Source: Pseudopyrenochaeta lycopersici (Eukaryota > Ascomycota > Dothideomycetes > Pleosporales > Pseudopyrenochaetaceae). Taken from it: a stretch of DNA of 64,000 nt. Under the pieces are notes generated by a model. It saw nothing but the letters and a program-made list of their open reading frames with translations. It made no database searches and was not told the origin of the DNA. Below, one piece after another: positions 9,987-19,707 of this stretch. Position 1 is the stretch's first letter. Every line of letters begins with the position of its first letter. The stretch covers positions 1,054,001 through 1,118,000 of the forward strand of contig NHZP01000014.1 of the NCBI GenBank assembly GCA_003313425.1, given 5' to 3'. Both the position numbers and the translations under genes were made by a program.

Positions 9987-11890
9987 CTAGTTTACAGGGC
10001 CTTTCTCATTCTTTTCATCCCTCACACTGTGGACGTCATTCACACTCTCAGCATCATTGATCTCACGACCACCAATGTATTTGCTCTCCTTAAGGTTGTT
10101 AAGCTCATCTTCTTCAGCATCAGCCTTGCGGAAAGTGAGATAGAAACCGATACCACCGCACATAGCGATGACGGCAACAGATCCGTAGTTCCAAACAAGT
10201 AACGGATCCTCGGAAAGACTGACAAAGGCTTGGCCAAGAGCAGCGGAAAAAGCGGAAGTGGAAAGCGCAATAGCCTGGATGGTGGACTTCATATTGTTGG
10301 GAGCTTTGGTGTAGGCGTATTCGAGCTTAGTAATGGAAGCCATAATCTCAGACATGCCAATGAGACCGTAGGGGAAGACTTGTACCCAGACAGAGATGTC
10401 GGCGTTGCAGTCTTTACGGGTCTTGCTCAGCTTGTTGATCTGGTTTCCGCAGGCAGACATCTTGTAGATGTAGTACTGGATGACGCAGGCAGATACCATG
10501 GCAAAAGAGCTAAGCGCAAAACCAGCAGTGATTTTCTTGATGGGAGACAGCTTGACGCCTGCCTTTCGGAGACCGGGATAAACGATGAAGTCCATGATAG
10601 GAATCAAGATAACAATGAAGATTGGGTTGAGCTTAGAGACGATGTCGTTGGGTGTGGAGCCCAGATTCATGGTGTTGGCTTGCGAGACGAGATTGTTCGT
10701 CATCTGGTTGTATGCTAGCCAGTAAAGAGGATACCAGAGGAAAACCTTGCAGGCAAGGACACCGCGACGAACTTCGTCGACCCAGGCATCATCAAAAGTC
10801 ATCCAGGCAGGAACAGCATCCCCACGTTCGCGGATCGCACTGGGTTTAATCCTGGCCCAAAAGCCATCATCTTTGAATGTGTTTTTCCGTGGGGACTTCT
10901 TGATGCCGAGTCGGATGAGCTTGAAGGCTTTACCCATGACAGATCCAGTAGGAGGCGAAAGCTTATAGTGTTTTTTCATTGCGATCAAGATGGCTGGGCA
11001 AAGAAGATAGCAGATGGTCGGGAGCGTGAACGAAAGCCAGAAACCGACGAAATGCTCCGAATAGACCATTGCAATGGAGCCGCAAATGGAACCGCAATTA
11101 ATTAAGAAGTAAAAGTAGATGTAGATACGCGCAGTAGTAGTAGCGGGATCAACAATCTCCTTGCTTCCGTTCTTCTTGACGCGCACGTAGGCTTTCTGGT
11201 CTTTGTACTGTTCGGCGATGAGCGGGGAGATGTTTGACTTGAAACCTCCAGTCCCAAGTCCCATAATAACGAGACCAACGGCGAAGATACCAATGGAAAC
11301 ATTGGGCTTGACTATGACCGCTGGGATGGCCGACATGATGAGAATGATATGGCCGACAACGGCGAGGATGTTGGAGTACTGGATCGTGGCGTAACGGCCC
11401 CAGTACTCATCAGCAAGCCAGGCACCACCAAGTGGAGTGATGTAGCTCCAGAACTGGTTGAACATGGTCAGCCCAGTCGAGGCGCGTTGGCCTTTCCCTA
11501 ATGCGCCGCTGCCCGGCTTCTTCAAGAAGCCTGCACCGGTCTTGGAGCCTGGAGGGAGAGACTTCTGAATGAAGTTGACGACTGGAGAGTTGGTCAGTGT
11601 TAAATGGCAGAGGAAAGAGCGGAATATGACATACAGACAGCGCTTGTACCATAGTAGGAGAAGCGTTCAACGAACTCGACTGCGGCAACAGTCCACGCTT
11701 GCCACGGGATAGAACCAGCAACACGAGGAAGTGTTGCCCATTCCTCCTCGGTGGGGAAGGGGCCTAAGAGATGGGCACCCTCATCGTGGAACGAGTCGGT
11801 GGAGCTGGCATCGAGGGGAATAGGATCGAGCGCAGTAGCGCCCTTTGTGATTTCGAGACTGGCCTTGACGTTGGCGGTGGTAGCGGCCAT
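9987..11890 (-). CDS. PTR2: POT/PTR-family di/tripeptide:proton symporter
   Basis: Plasma-membrane transporter of the proton-dependent oligopeptide family. Two exons (11635-11890 and 9987-11581) flank a 53-nt intron with donor GTATGT; the product is 616 residues. An acidic cytosolic N terminus of about 85 residues precedes the first membrane segment, which contains EFVERFSYYG, equivalent to the ExxER motif that couples protons in POT proteins. Next come GGAWLADEYWGRY (the PTR signature region) and GLGTGGFKSNISPLIAEQY. About twelve hydrophobic segments are spread through the protein, with a longer cytosolic loop between roughly 270 and 330. The C terminus is charged. I use PTR2 as the family name for fungal di/tripeptide permeases; the exact substrate is inferred. 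Confidence 0.9.
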
Positions 11891-13935
11891 TTGGACGGCT
11901 AGGTCAAGTTGCGTTGAAATGTCGGGGAGGGATTCAGTGCACGATGCCCCTCTTCATATAGACGTGGTACAAGGGTCCCGGACCAAGACACTGGGAGTTG
12001 CACAAAGCTATGGCATCCCATCTGGTTCGGTCGAAGGATTTCTGTTACGATGGGACCGCTGTTAAGCGCATTGCTAGAGGCATCCAAGGCCGTGGTCCCA
12101 AGCCCAGGCCTCCAGGATTAGGATGAGATAGGAATGCGGCGAGGAAAGTCAAACGCCTATCCATGCCACCTTGGTCGCACGAGGTCGCCGCGAAACTGCG
12201 GCTAAGTGTTCGAAAAAGAAGTGCCAAGCAGTGCTAAGATGGAAAGATAACCGTTGTCGAAGCTTCCATGCCGCCGCCAAAGGCGCCAAGGTGTTGTTGA
12301 TTTCTTGTGTTGGCGACCTTCCCGTTCGGGGCGGCACTAGAGCATTTGTGGAGTCTTGTAATGGTAGCCAAGGGCTTAGGCGCGCAGCACAGCAGGATAA
12401 CAGCGTTTCATTGTATTGAGCTCCTTCTACAAGTGTGCAGACACGGCGCAATAGTGACAACGGCGTGGAGCAGTGGCGCTGTGGGACTAGGCATGCTGAT
12501 GGTGGCGGGCAATGGCGTTTGTTCAAGTGCATGTCACGGTAGATGAAGCACCACGGAGCAGTGCGTAGAGGGAAGGAGCAGCATCTAGCACTCTAATTGG
12601 CCCCTAACCATGGTTATTTGATGACATCTATTCAAGTCCAAACGGAAGGGGAAGGGAAGGGAAGGCCTCCTTGCGTGTGCTTTTGACCTACTTCTTCGCC
12701 GTATTATAGCGACATGTTAGATTATCTGGCATCATGCTCGTCTGGAAGCTTATCGCACTCGCCACTTCAAGGGCCATGAGAGGCAGCACCGGGATGGAAT
12801 TCCTGCGCTACACCGCGTAGACGATTGCAGCATGCACCCAGCTGAGAAATAGGCGAACCAAATCTGTTCGGCACCATACCTGATTCCTGAAACGCAGTGT
12901 CGAGCGTGAACTCGTTGGCCTGACATCGACTCGTACCCGCGCTGTGTAATGGCAGCGTCGGCACCTAAACCGAAGCCAAGTGAGCCCAGGCCCATCGAGC
13001 CATACCCGCAAGGCTTACTGTTGCCCTTTTGCTTCGCCATACTGAAGCCTACACTCCAAGCATCGGCGCCTTGAGAGGGTAGCTCGCGCCTTGTAACATC
13101 ATTAGCACAATACAGTGTTATGCTTGACCTTGTCGCTCAGTGTACAGTCAATCTATCCAGCAATTCTTCTACAACCTCTGTCTCGGTCGTAGCGACCACT
13201 TCGGCGCTAGGAACATCGCGGCTTGGGGCGTGTCTAGCGAGAGCAAGGGCTATGTCTGTTGTCGAATCGCATGGCGCCCGAAAACTCCCACGTACCACTG
13301 GACGTTAGTCTTGATGCGGGCGAATTTGTGCAGTCTCAGCAGCCATGAGGACAGCTGAATTAACCAGAGATAAAACGGGGGCACTCGATGGTGGAGGAAA
13401 AGTCCCCCGAAGAAGCACTGCGTCGCAAGGGTCCGCCGCATGGACAGATGAGGAAAGAGCTGCAAACACCTGACGATACATATGTTTAGCTCCGCGCGAC
13501 GGACATCCTGTTGCCCGTTGACAAATGACACTCTTTGGGAAGATGATACTGAGGAACAGGATGAGCTCGGTTTGCGTCCAGCATGCGTCTATTTGCTCTG
13601 CCGCGTCGGCTGAACTTGGGGCGAGCCTGGAAAGGTGTGCAAGAGCGTTTGAGTCGGCATGCTTAATTGGTAGGTGGGGTGCGAAAGTACTGTATATATT
13701 GAAGTAAAGACCCGTAGATATTCCGGATCTCCAACTTGTTTGGGATGTTTATATCTTTCGCCTTGGTCATTGGAAGCCCCAGCCCAAAGAGTGGAGTACA
13801 TTTGTTGCATAGGCAATTTATCATGGATACCAGCCATGCGTGTGATTGAATGTTCAAGCTAGTAAATACTGGTAATGAGCAAGAGGTAAACCCGTGAATT
13901 ATGCTGACATCAACCTGATGCCTTTTACCAGTCTT
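11891..13935. other. Gene-poor intergenic stretch (2 kb)
   Basis: About 2 kb between the divergent transporter start and the SET gene stop. Many frames of 60-130 codons are open on both strands, but none shows a recognisable motif, a signal peptide or a convincing intron chain. The first few hundred bases presumably hold the transporter promoter. It may contain decayed sequence; I see no terminal repeat or transposase remnant. Confidence 0.5.
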
Positions 13936-15912
13936 CTATGAACGTGGACTCGCTTTCGAGAGCCATGCCCGAATGTTCTGTCCCGCCACCAGAGGCAGGT
14001 CTTTGTACCTCTGCTCATCGTATGTCTCATCAATTGCCTGAGCAAGCCGCTGCGCTTTCCTGATTGCAAGCCTCTTTGCGCCCGCCCAAGGTGTCCTTTC
14101 AATAAAAGCATCCGTCTCACCCATTAATTCCATTCTCTTATTCCTTATTGCCTCACCGTCCGATTTCTCAGCCTCACAGAGCGCGCAATTACATTTAAAT
14201 CCCCAGGTAGTCATCAAAGCCTCCCGTCGCGCATCGTAATCTAAAGATTCATCGTAGCTATGAAATATCTCTTCGCCGTTCTCAATGCCTTTCGTAGCAC
14301 GGAGTATCATCAAATCGCCAATATACTCTTTCTTTGCGTTGGCAAGACATGAGTGATTGATGTAAGCAGCATGGATCCATAGACCAGTGCTGGCATTGCG
14401 GACACCTTCTTCACCGAATTGGCTGCCAGGGCCAAAAGCATTGCGCGACATGACGTCGTGCACTCGGAAGACATCCACGATTGCGCCATCTTCGTTACTG
14501 AAGATATTGTTACCGTCGCCTTCATAGTCGCCGTAAAGATCCATTACCGCCTCGATCTGTGAGGTATTGCTAAGCAGCTTCTGAACGATTGCTTTGCTCA
14601 AGCCTACTGGTGAAACTCTGATTCTATCGTCACGGAGATCATATGTCATCGCCGTCAAAGCCTCCTCTTCATGACCCCAAACCACGCAGAATGCTTTCTC
14701 ACACATGATGATCTCCCCCACAGCGATGTTTCGCGTCGCAAAAAGGCCACGTCCTCGTCCATGACTATCCTTGACTTGGGTATTCTTTGTGAAATCTCCA
14801 GCCTCAACCCGCGGACGAGCACGAGAGAGACTCGTCTGTATCTTCATCAAGTCATATGCGCCAGTCTCTTGCTCGAGGAGACGCGAATTGACCTTCTTCA
14901 GATAGACCTTCGCATCTTTGTCATCAGGTGTAAGCTTTTGCTGCTCCTCAAAGAAGCGCTTGGCTTCCTGGAACTTCCGTTGATTGTATGCAGCACAACC
15001 GGCTCGATAATAAGCTTTGCTATCAAGATCTTTGGATCTCTGGTCGTCTCTACCAGTGAGAGAAGCTCGGGCATCAGTTTTCACTTCGTCAAGTTGATCC
15101 AGAAGTAGGTTCACATAAGCGCGGTTGCGATATATGTCTCGGGCCAGATCGGGATTGGAATCAGATACAATGGCTTGTTTTGCGATTTCAAGACCTTGGG
15201 TATACTTTGCGCGAGCTAGTGGGATGTCTTGTTGCTTCAGCGCCGTATTTCCCTGGGTCTTGTACCGAACCGCCAATTTCTCCGCCGCTGCGTTATCCTC
15301 CATTTGCTCCTTGCTGTGAGTCTCTTCTTCACAAACAATCAGATCAGACGGGTGGTCGATACGAAGAGTGGCCTCGCCCTGTTCAGTCAGAGTGAAGTAA
15401 GGCTCCTTGATTATGAAAAGCTTGGCCGATTCTAGTACGTCCTCACTGTGCCTTGACGTATGCAAACACATCTCTAGGCGCTCTGTTTCATCACCATCTT
15501 CATCATGAACCATAGTCCATGACCTGGCCACCAGAGTCACCACTGGGCTGCCACGCTTGACGGCGAGCTTCTGACCCCGGTGATGCGTATCCATCTTTAG
15601 ATCGGCGAATTTCATCGGCTTCAAATCTTCGAGGGAAATTGAACATGGCGGATACGGCTGGCCTACAGCAATAGCAGGGATTGTGTCTCCCCCTCGTTTG
15701 GTCTGCGTCAAATCAGGATCTGGTGCGCCACCCATATCCGCCATGAGCGATGCACCAGTGGCTTGTTGGAGCGCGACCGTCTTCTCCCTCGGTTCTCGTA
15801 CATTGCCAATCTGTTCTGAACATCTTTGCAGTCGATCTCTCACAGTACTTCTTATGCGTTCCGTCTCTTGCTCGGTGAGATAAACCGTACTTTTATTATT
15901 CCTCGAAGCCAT
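13936..15912 (-). CDS. TPR and SET domain protein (SMYD-like putative lysine methyltransferase)
   Basis: Single exon, 658 residues. The N-terminal 200 residues are a lineage-type region without a recognised fold. Residues of about 215-350 contain tetratricopeptide-like helices (YKTQGNTALKQQDIPLARAKY and following). A SET domain follows, beginning near HGRGRGLFATRNIAVGEII and including NHSCLANAK (about 519) and EIFHSYDE (about 550), the motifs that form the SAM-binding knot and active-site Tyr. A post-SET-like CNCALC lies near 574-579. This architecture matches fungal TPR/SET proteins that methylate non-histone or histone lysines. No MYND finger is visible. The substrate is unknown. The ATG is the first in frame, and the next gene upstream is on the same strand 506 bp away. 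Confidence 0.88.
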   Translation of the reverse strand: MASRNNKSTVYLTEQETERIRSTVRDRLQRCSEQIGNVREPREKTVALQQATGASLMADMGGAPDPDLTQTKRGGDTIPAIAVGQPYPPCSISLEDLKPMKFADLKMDTHHRGQKLAVKRGSPVVTLVARSWTMVHDEDGDETERLEMCLHTSRHSEDVLESAKLFIIKEPYFTLTEQGEATLRIDHPSDLIVCEEETHSKEQMEDNAAAEKLAVRYKTQGNTALKQQDIPLARAKYTQGLEIAKQAIVSDSNPDLARDIYRNRAYVNLLLDQLDEVKTDARASLTGRDDQRSKDLDSKAYYRAGCAAYNQRKFQEAKRFFEEQQKLTPDDKDAKVYLKKVNSRLLEQETGAYDLMKIQTSLSRARPRVEAGDFTKNTQVKDSHGRGRGLFATRNIAVGEIIMCEKAFCVVWGHEEEALTAMTYDLRDDRIRVSPVGLSKAIVQKLLSNTSQIEAVMDLYGDYEGDGNNIFSNEDGAIVDVFRVHDVMSRNAFGPGSQFGEEGVRNASTGLWIHAAYINHSCLANAKKEYIGDLMILRATKGIENGEEIFHSYDESLDYDARREALMTTWGFKCNCALCEAEKSDGEAIRNKRMELMGETDAFIERTPWAGAKRLAIRKAQRLAQAIDETYDEQRYKDLPLVAGQNIRAWLSKASPRS

Positions 15913-16418
15913 AGTTTCCCACGAGCGTTAATGGTACCATGAAGCGTGCGTGGTGAATGGCAGAGTGAAGCTACAGTGGAATTTTTATGTATTGAGAACC
16001 CAAGTAGTTACATGGAAAGGTGGTAGATTGCTACGGATAAGGTGGGTTGCTCCGATGGCTGATTGGCTTTGTCGATGGACAGCTGGAGACGGCCGCTGAT
16101 GAATGTCGAATTGCAATGCTCCAGACGTCCCAGACGAGTCGCACAAGTGAATTGCGGAGCTCTAAATCTAGTGATGGGTCGAGAGTTCAGATATTTAGAA
16201 GCGAGGCAAAATCGCTTATTTGCTTCTGGCTGTGACAAAAAGTGCAACAAATGGTGGAGGGGCGGAACAGGCTAGACAAAATTTGTTATCGATAACATTA
16301 AGCGAACAATCTGGAAGGATGCCCCTTCCCACTCCGTCCCTACATTTGTTGATCTCTCTTCAATCTACGCAACAACGCAACACGCTTCCGATGTCAATAT
16401 CCACTCACAAGTAAATGC
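15913..16418. other. Intergenic between SET gene and deaminase
   Basis: About 500 bp upstream of the SET gene and downstream of the deaminase stop. Only short frames are present; presumed promoter plus 3' UTR. Confidence 0.5.
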
Positions 16419-17111
16419 TTACTTCCAAATACTTGCGCTTTCTGTGCCTGCGTTTTTGCCTTCCTGATAGGTTTCGCTCAACGTATCATATAGCCCTTTG
16501 ACTCTCTCAATTTCCTTCATCCACTTTGTTCTTTCATTGTCATTCCCAATTTCCTTGACTACGTCTACAAAAGACTTTGCAGTAAAGAATTTGTTCATGC
16601 GATTATATAGAGGTCTTTTCTGAACTTGCTCTTTCGTCTCTTCCGCACCTCGAACCCTGAATACCTCCTCCAGGATTTCAATGTCATATGGGATCGCGAA
16701 CCGATCTCGGCTATCTTCATACGTGAATAGGTAATAGAACTCGTTGAAACCCGACCACGTTATTGCACTCAAGCACAAACTGCATGGCTCATGCGTCGCG
16801 AGGAAAATGCAATCCTTTCTTGGATCGGGTCGCTTTGCCGGGTCAGGGAAGTCTATGGTGAAGAACTGTTGAATGCAGTTGACCTCGCCATGAAGGAGAG
16901 GAGAGACTCTCTCATTGTTTGTGGCGATGGTGTAATGGCTGAGATCTTCGCGGGAGATGATGGCGGCGCCGAACAGCTTACACCCTGATGAGACGCCTTC
17001 GCGCGTAAGGGGGAGGATTCTTGTTTCGATAGTCTCAAGAAAATTTGATATCAACATTGTACTGGATGGTAGTGATGTGTTCGTGGCAGGGGACATCGTG
17101 GATTCTAACAT
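16419..17111 (-). CDS. Zinc-dependent deaminase (cytidine/deoxycytidylate/guanine-type)
   Basis: Hydrolytic deaminase fold of 230 residues in one exon. The zinc site is clear: H74-x-E76 in LLHGEVNCI, where E76 would be the proton shuttle, and P109-C110-x2-C113 in EPCSLCLS. The spacing between the two motifs (about 33 residues) and the sequence style resemble the CMP/dCMP deaminase and guanine/tRNA adenosine deaminase superfamily rather than the small tetrameric cytidine deaminases. The C-terminal 80 residues are charged and helical. Substrate (nucleotide, nucleobase or other) cannot be decided. Three in-frame Met codons lie at residues 1, 6 and 19, so the true start could be slightly further in. 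Confidence 0.82.
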   Translation of the reverse strand: MLESTMSPATNTSLPSSTMLISNFLETIETRILPLTREGVSSGCKLFGAAIISREDLSHYTIATNNERVSPLLHGEVNCIQQFFTIDFPDPAKRPDPRKDCIFLATHEPCSLCLSAITWSGFNEFYYLFTYEDSRDRFAIPYDIEILEEVFRVRGAEETKEQVQKRPLYNRMNKFFTAKSFVDVVKEIGNDNERTKWMKEIERVKGLYDTLSETYQEGKNAGTESASIWK

Positions 17112-17983
17112 GTGATTCGTTGTTGCTGAGGGAATTCTGACTAGTCAACAGTAATTCCGAAAACTTTTGTACTGTGCGTTTGAAGTCTGTCAAATATGCG
17201 TGCTTTTAAAGTTATAGCACAGTAAATCACACTAAAGCTGAATATATGCTGATCATTGAGATGGTAGTGCCTCTGTTCGGAGGCGTCCGTGCGCGCTGAA
17301 CTCGGCGACTTCCGATCCTTATCTTATAGCTGATTGAATATGTTTCCTCTAAGAAAGATAAGTATTGCTCTCGTTTACCAACTTGAACACCTGCTGGCAT
17401 GCTGTAGGACGTTGCCTTCAAGCTAAGCGAACATGCTAATATGTGCTTACATACAGCGTCATTAATGTGTTGTATATCTCGTCCTATATGTGTCCGCAGT
17501 TTTCGACCCCATTAAAAGCTTCTTTCCTATCCCCCGAATCATCTATCTGAAAAATCTCTACATATCTCAAACTGACTTCAATCATCTCAAAGATTTGTTT
17601 CCGTCATTCGCAAACGCCGCCTCTATTAGGAAGTGAGGATATGATTAGTTTAGGAATCGATGAAAATTATTCCAAACACAGACCATGACAGAACCAAAGC
17701 TTTGAACACTCTGATAGATTTAAAACTTGTGATGCATTTCGATGTTGGGTGATTCGAGGTGCCAACGATGCCGTGCATCCATGTCCCTGCTGCCAAGTCA
17801 CTATCAACACCAGATATCTCTCAGGATATCCCTAATTTCAAGGACAGCACTATGAACAGTTGAACAAATGCCATACGTGACTAAATTTGAGGCCTGATTG
17901 ACAGGCAGCGAACAAATGTACCTGGCTTTTGTATTGTCAATTTCTATCCATCAACCTCTTCTGGGTTTCAACATAATTATCCC
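17112..17983. other. Intergenic, AT-rich, no gene seen
   Basis: About 870 bp between the deaminase start and the aldo-keto reductase stop. AT-rich compared with the flanking genes; no open frame of note. It marks the left edge of the pentose gene block. Confidence 0.5.
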
Positions 17984-19135
17984 CTAAGCGAAGATATATA
18001 GTGGATGATCGGGTAGATAGTGACCTGGATCGTTGAACCTTAGGCCCTTGTCGAGCGCAGAGATCGAGTCGAGTTCGTCTTTCGAGAGATCGAAGCTCGT
18101 TACGTCTAGATTTTGCGCGAGGCGATCCTTGTTATTTGATTTGGGAATAACAGCAATGTTTCTATGCAATATTAGCTTATTATCCAACCGGAGTCAATAT
18201 GGAATGGGGTTTATTGTACCTCTGAGTCGACCACCGCAGCAGAACCTGTGCAGGAGATTTATTGTGCTTAGACGCAATCTTCTTGATCGGCTCAGCGTCA
18301 AACAGCAACCCAACATCACGAGCCCGTTGCCTGAACGCAGGCGGCAGCTCTAAAAATGATTGGGGCCCGAAAGACGAATATGCGGTGACAGTAACATCAT
18401 GGGTTTGTGCCAACTTGATGAGGTCGGGCTGAGTAAGGTATGGGTGGTGTTCGATCTGGAGCGAGGAGACGGGGTGCTTGACATAAGTGAACATGTCGTA
18501 GAGAGATTGGGCTTGAAAGTTGGAGATACCGATAGATTTGGCAATACCTTGATCTACGGCAGCTTCGAGGGATTCCCAGGTCTCACGTATGGAGACATTG
18601 GCGGGTTTGACGGTCTTCTTGTCTTCTAGCCACCAACCCTGCGAAGTATGTCAGTTTTATATCATAGTATCTTTGTCTTGCGCTGAGCCTACGGGATATC
18701 GTGTTCCCTTCTCAGGGTCAACGTACTCAAGAGCACACGGAAAATGAATCAAGAGCATGTCAATATAGTTCAGTCCCCATGCCTCATTCTGCTTCTTGAT
18801 CATTGGAAGTGCATGCTCCTTGCTATGGTAGTTATTCCAGAGCTTTGTGGTTACAAAGATGTCTTCGCGCTTGACGAGGCCTTCACTGATCGCGCGTTTA
18901 ATGCCCTCTCCAGCCTCTTTCTCATTCTGGTAGTCGTACGCTCCATCGAAGAGCCTGTATCCGGACTTGATAGCCTATCATAAGCGTAAGCTGTGTTGAA
19001 TGGCGCACAAGATGATACCGAGAGCCATACGTTGTAGACTGTGTCAGCAGCAGTATCTTTAGGAACCTTCCAGAGACCAAATCCGACGAGGGGCATCTGG
19101 TGACCGGAGGCAAGTTTAACAGTATCTTTGGACAT
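17984..19135 (-). CDS. xyl1: NAD(P)H-dependent D-xylose/L-arabinose reductase (aldo-keto reductase)
   Basis: Reduces D-xylose to xylitol and L-arabinose to L-arabinitol in the cytosol. Four exons: 19031-19135, 18693-18974, 18220-18638, 17984-18161, coding for 327 residues. The AKR catalytic tetrad is visible: D45 and Y50 in [12 protein letters not shown]79 in VTTKLWNN and H112 in LLIHFP. The xylose-reductase-type coenzyme motif IPKSN is present, with an Arg four residues on (IPKSNNKDR). The stretches [14 protein letters not shown] and [13 protein letters not shown], and the end LRFNDP..., are characteristic of fungal XYL1 proteins rather than generic AKRs. Introns are 56, 54 and 58 nt. It is divergent from the Zn2Cys6 gene at 19708 across a 572-bp shared promoter. 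Other aldehydes are possible substrates, but family match and neighbourhood both favour a pentose reductase. Confidence 0.9.
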
Positions 19136-19707
19136 GGTTCTGGTGTTGATTCTTGGAATGCACGAAGTGTCTGGACGGAGAGTATCGACAGAGCGGCATG
19201 AGGAAGCTAAAAGTAAAGGGAAAAAAAATGAACGAATTGAGTTTCTATCCCTCCGTCCACATGTCCCGTCCAATTATCGAAACCGAAGGAGGGCGGACTC
19301 CAAAAGTGGAACTTCCGGTGCGGCCTCATAGGCCTGCCATTGGATAGCGGAAATCGTACGTCATGGCCAAAATAGGAAATCATAAGCGCTACGACCATTT
19401 TCGAAGAGCCACTTTGCAGTCTGGGTAAAATTTTCGGCAGCTGAAAAGAGTAGCAGAGGTAAGGCGACGCACTAGTGGAAAGTTCGTCTCTCCGCACTAG
19501 TGGAAAGTTCGTCTCTCCGCACTTTTGGATGGTGCGCATCATGTGTCGATCGGAATTCCTCGTCGGTACTTCAACCCGAAGATGTGCCTGTCTACCCCGC
19601 TATGTTCAAGCCGATGTTGCTAATGGTGGCTATCTTTACCGAGGAAAGAACGCAATTGAATTCACGACAAAGCCCAACCATAGCTGTCAGGTTCCACTGC
19701 GGATGGC
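19136..19707. promoter_or_regulatory. Shared divergent promoter of pentose reductase and Zn2Cys6 regulator
   Basis: A 572-bp bidirectional promoter. It contains a perfect 25-bp tandem duplication (19469-19518); a related GTGGAACTTCC at 19306-19316; CCG/CGG triplets that pair as everted repeats (CCG-N8-CGG at 19283-19296, CCG-N3-CGG at 19315-19323); and GGGTAAA at 19423-19429, which fits the loose XlnR-type consensus GGNTAAA. These are consensus matches by eye; binding is untested. Confidence 0.5.
19469..19518. repeat. Perfect 25-bp tandem duplication in divergent promoter
   Basis: Two head-to-tail identical copies (19469-19493 and 19494-19518) of a 25-bp unit beginning GCACTAGTGGAAAG and ending TCTCTCC, followed by the first four bases of a third copy. 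Each copy contains GTGGAAAGTTC. Placed about 190-240 bp upstream of the regulator start codon. Confidence 0.9.

Noticed and set aside
11891..13935. Gene or transposon in the 12-14 kb gap
   Set aside because: I found no recognisable protein motif, terminal repeat or splice-supported model, only short frames.
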